This document shows positions 5,865 to 7,582 of a stretch of DNA of 7,582 nt, piece after piece. Below the pieces are notes generated by a model that searched no databases, had not been told where the DNA came from, and saw only the letters and a program-made list of their open reading frames with translations. The stretch's first letter is position 1, and each line of letters opens with the position of its first letter. This DNA comes from an uncultured Collinsella sp. GTDB lineage: Bacteria; Actinomycetota; Coriobacteriia; Coriobacteriales; Coriobacteriaceae. The DNA lies in the NCBI GenBank assembly GCA_902469555.1, contig CABRDB010000012.1, forward strand, positions 1 to 7,582, in the 5' to 3' direction. The translations under genes and the position numbers were made by a program.

Positions 5865-6242
5865 TTAGAGAGCGGCGACGACCTCGATCTCGACCAGACC
5901 GCCAGCCGGAAGGGCGGCAACCTGGAAGGCGCTGCGCGCGGGGAACGGGGCCTCGAACTTAGAGGCGTAGATCTCGTTCACGGCGGCGAAGTCGGCGATG
6001 TCGGCCAGGTAGACCGTGGTCTTGACGACATCGGCAAAGGTGGCGCCGGCAGCGGTCAGCAGGGCCTCGACGTTGGCGAGGGACTGCTTGGCCTGGGCCT
6101 CGACGCCCTCGGGCAGCTTGCCGGTTGCGGGGTCGATGCCCAGCTGGCCGGACAGGAACACCATGTTGCCGGTCTGGATGCCGGGGGAATACGGTCCGAT
6201 GGCTGCGGGTGCGTTATCGGAAGACACGACGGTCTTGCTCAT
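5865..6242 (-). CDS. ridA: RidA family reactive enamine/imine deaminase
   Basis: A complete 125-aa protein of the YjgF/YER057c/UK114 family, the usual size. It hydrolyses enamine/imine intermediates such as 2-aminoacrylate, released by PLP enzymes, to ketoacids and ammonia; the family is trimeric and cytosolic. Visible landmarks are AIGPYSPGIQTGNMVFLSGQ (14-33, including Tyr17), Arg103 in PARSAFQVAALP (the carboxylate-binding arginine, Arg105 in E. coli) and Glu118 in VEIEVVAAL. The position of E. coli Cys107 is Ala105 here. The start at 6242 follows AAGGAG (6249-6254) with a six-base gap; upstream in-frame codons lack such a site. It converges on the regulator gene and is a single-gene unit with its own promoter candidate. 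Confidence 0.94.
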   Translation of the reverse strand: MSKTVVSSDNAPAAIGPYSPGIQTGNMVFLSGQLGIDPATGKLPEGVEAQAKQSLANVEALLTAAGATFADVVKTTVYLADIADFAAVNEIYASKFEAPFPARSAFQVAALPAGGLVEIEVVAAL

Positions 6243-6275
6243 GTTTTTCTCCTTACGATCAGTTGAGAGAGCGTG

Positions 6276-6323
6276 AGCGCGGTGTTCACACCGGGAGGCA
6301 CAGTTCGGTCTGAACACCGCGCT
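6276..6323. repeat. Long inverted repeat in the ridA leader, built of two palindromic elements
   Basis: AGCGCGGTGTTCA (6276-6288) and TGAACACCGCGCT (6311-6323) are a perfect 13-bp inverted repeat with a 22-nt spacer. The inner ACCG/CGGT (6290-6293 with 6306-6309) can extend the stem after one mismatch. Viewed as DNA, it contains GGTGTTCACACC (6281-6292) and, on the other strand, GGTGTTCAGACC (6307-6318), 11 of 12 identical and 26 bp apart. No T-run follows in either direction. It could be a paired operator or a leader hairpin. Confidence 0.65.
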
Positions 6324-6331
6324 TGATTGGG

Positions 6332-6360
6332 ATAGTAACCAAGGATTTCGCGCTGTGCAA
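6332..6360 (-). promoter_or_regulatory. Candidate ridA promoter
   Basis: The minus strand reads TTGCAC (6355-6360), a 17-nt spacer and TACTAT (6332-6337, four of six to TATAAT). Transcription would begin near 6325, right at the edge of the inverted repeat, giving a leader of about 83 nt. The -35 match is weak (three of six). Confidence 0.4.
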
Positions 6361-6542
6361 GAATTTTATTATTGTGCGAGAAGGATTTATCGCCCAACGG
6401 TTTCTCCGAACCGCCGAACGGTTCTGTTCTGTGGCAGCCACCCCAAGCTGCTGAAGACTTTATCCCGCTTGGACCACGGGCATCGCCTGTCGCGCCAGCG
6501 CCACTATACTTTTGAGTATCTGAGCATTTTGAAAGGCAGGAT

Positions 6543-7582
6543 ATGACCGCAACCGCCAGTCGAACCACCAACCGCAGACCCGAGCTCTTGGCCCCCGCCG
6601 GAGGCCCGGAACCCTTTGCCGCCGCACTCGCTGCCGGGGCAGACGCCATCTACTGTGGCATGGGCAGCTTCAACGCCCGCCGCAAGGCAACGAACTTTAC
6701 CGACGAGGCCTTTGAGCAGGCCTGCCGTGCTGCACACCTGGCCGGCTCGCGCGTCTACGTCACGGTCAACATCGTCATCAAGCAGTCCGAGATGGGCGAT
6801 GCGTTGCAACTCATCCACCGCTGCTCCACGTTGGGCGCCGACGCCTTCATCATCCAAGACTGGGGCCTGTTCTTTGAGGTCAAGCGCTCGATGCCCGGCA
6901 TCGAGACGCACATCTCAACCCAAGCAAACATCCACGACGACCGCGGAACCCTTTGGTGCCGCGAGCAGGGCGCCGACCGCGTGACTCTCTCGCGCGAGCT
7001 TTCCATCGACGAAATTGCCACCATTCACGATGCCGCGCCCGATGTGGACCTTGAGGTCTTTAGCCATGGCGCCATCTGTTTTTGCTACTCGGGCCTGTGC
7101 CTGCTGTCGAGCTTTGCCATGGCGGGCCGCTCGGCCAACCGCGGCATGTGCGCCCAGCCCTGTCGCCTGCCTTACGAGCTGATTGACGAGAACGGCCGCT
7201 CGCTCTCCCCCGCCGGCCGCGAGCGTGCGCTATGCCCGCGTGACACCAACACTTCGCAGCTCGTTCGCCGTCTGTATGACGCCGGCGCCGCGTCGCTCAA
7301 ACTCGAGGGCCGCATGAAGGCGCCCGATTACGTGTACTCCATCGTTGATGTGTATCGTCATCAGATTGATGACATGCTGGCCGGGGTCGCCGTTGCCAAG
7401 GACGAGGACGCCGCCCGCCAGCGCCAGCTCAAGCGCTGCTTCAACCGCGACTTTACGCACGCCTATCAGGACGGCACCTCGGGCGACGAGATGATGAGCT
7501 ACGAGCGTTCCAACAACCGCGGCCAGATCGTGGGCACGGTGCTGGGCAGCCGCCCGGCCAACCGCGATGTGCGCGGCCTCAA
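6543..7582 (+). CDS. U32-family 'peptidase' (UbiU/RlhA/TrhP-like iron-sulfur protein), 5' part
   Basis: The first 346 codons are visible and the frame is open at the window end. The U32 signature is exact: EVFSHGAICFCYSGLCLLS at residues 171-189. RPELLAPAGGPEPFAAALAA (12-31) is the usual N-terminus of the TIM-barrel-like domain. Cys179-x6-Cys186-x16-Cys203, plus Cys231, resemble the four-cysteine [4Fe-4S] pattern of UbiU (169, 176, 193, 232). Characterised relatives hydroxylate RNA (RlhA on 23S rRNA, TrhP on tRNA) or ubiquinone precursors without oxygen, so the peptidase name is historical. An RNA-hydroxylation role is the likeliest guess here. The ATG at 6543 has AAAGGCAGG just upstream. No operon partner is visible; the gene is divergent from ridA. 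Confidence 0.9.
   Translation, partial: MTATASRTTNRRPELLAPAGGPEPFAAALAAGADAIYCGMGSFNARRKATNFTDEAFEQACRAAHLAGSRVYVTVNIVIKQSEMGDALQLIHRCSTLGADAFIIQDWGLFFEVKRSMPGIETHISTQANIHDDRGTLWCREQGADRVTLSRELSIDEIATIHDAAPDVDLEVFSHGAICFCYSGLCLLSSFAMAGRSANRGMCAQPCRLPYELIDENGRSLSPAGRERALCPRDTNTSQLVRRLYDAGAASLKLEGRMKAPDYVYSIVDVYRHQIDDMLAGVAVAKDEDAARQRQLKRCFNRDFTHAYQDGTSGDEMMSYERSNNRGQIVGTVLGSRPANRDVRGL

Larger units (their letters stand above)
6243..6542. other. Divergent spacer between ridA and the U32 gene
   Basis: This 300-bp spacer holds the ridA promoter candidate, the long inverted repeat at 6276-6323, and further small repeats. GAACCG/CGGTTC (6408-6413 with 6419-6424) can compete with CGGTT (6398-6402) pairing to AACCG (6409-6413). 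A TATACT (6505-6510) could be the -10 box for the U32 gene, but it has no convincing -35 at the right distance. A short stem ATACT/AGTAT overlaps it (6506-6519). Confidence 0.5.

Noticed and set aside
6243..6317. N-terminal extension of RidA by 25 residues
   Set aside because: It would run through the inverted repeat, has no homology to RidA and no Shine-Dalgarno site, whereas ATG at 6242 has AAGGAG at ideal spacing.
1..7582. CRISPR array, tRNA/rRNA gene, insertion sequence or phage genes
   Set aside because: No regularly spaced direct repeats, cloverleaf-like sequence, transposase or integrase frame, or terminal repeats were found on either strand.

Overview
The window is GC-rich chromosomal DNA with strong Shine-Dalgarno sites, and every gene aligns end to end with a known bacterial family. 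Its content (a YgfK-SsnA-NCS2 permease purine cluster, a divergent YheO-type regulator, RidA and a U32 protein) and codon bias suggest an anaerobic gut actinobacterium of the Coriobacteriia, such as Collinsella or a relative. That placement is inference from style and gene content, not from a marker gene.

Left part (1-4745, minus strand): a probable three-gene operon read right to left. It encodes an NCS2 uracil/xanthine/urate-type permease (3351-4745), the SsnA amidohydrolase (1800-3155) and the N-terminal half of the YgfK iron-sulfur flavoprotein (1-1651, cut by the window edge). In E. coli, ygfK and ssnA sit together in the xdhD/yge region, which has been linked to anaerobic purine (urate/xanthine) breakdown. 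Here the importer is placed first. The two intercistronic spacers (195 and 148 bp) are packed with inverted repeats. Each spacer begins, 15-16 nt after the upstream stop codon, with a related long hairpin that shares loop position and shows compensatory base changes.

Middle (4746-5095): an AT-rich divergent promoter region. A good sigma70-type promoter faces the permease, and a Fur-like GAGAAT-GAGAAT array fills its -35/-10 spacer. Facing the other way is a YheO-PAS/HTH regulator (5096-5752), the obvious candidate controller of the operon. It ends at a strong bidirectional terminator (5797-5835) shared with the convergent ridA gene.

Right part: ridA (5865-6242, minus), which destroys reactive enamine/imine by-products, is preceded by a promoter candidate and a striking pair of inverted 12-bp palindromic elements. 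A divergent gene for a U32-family (UbiU/RlhA/TrhP-like) iron-sulfur protein starts at 6543 and runs off the right edge.

Working model: the permease imports a purine, and SsnA and YgfK act in its hydrolytic/redox breakdown together with enzymes encoded further left. The YheO regulator senses a metabolite, and the promoter may also respond to iron. RidA and the U32 protein look like neighbouring housekeeping genes.
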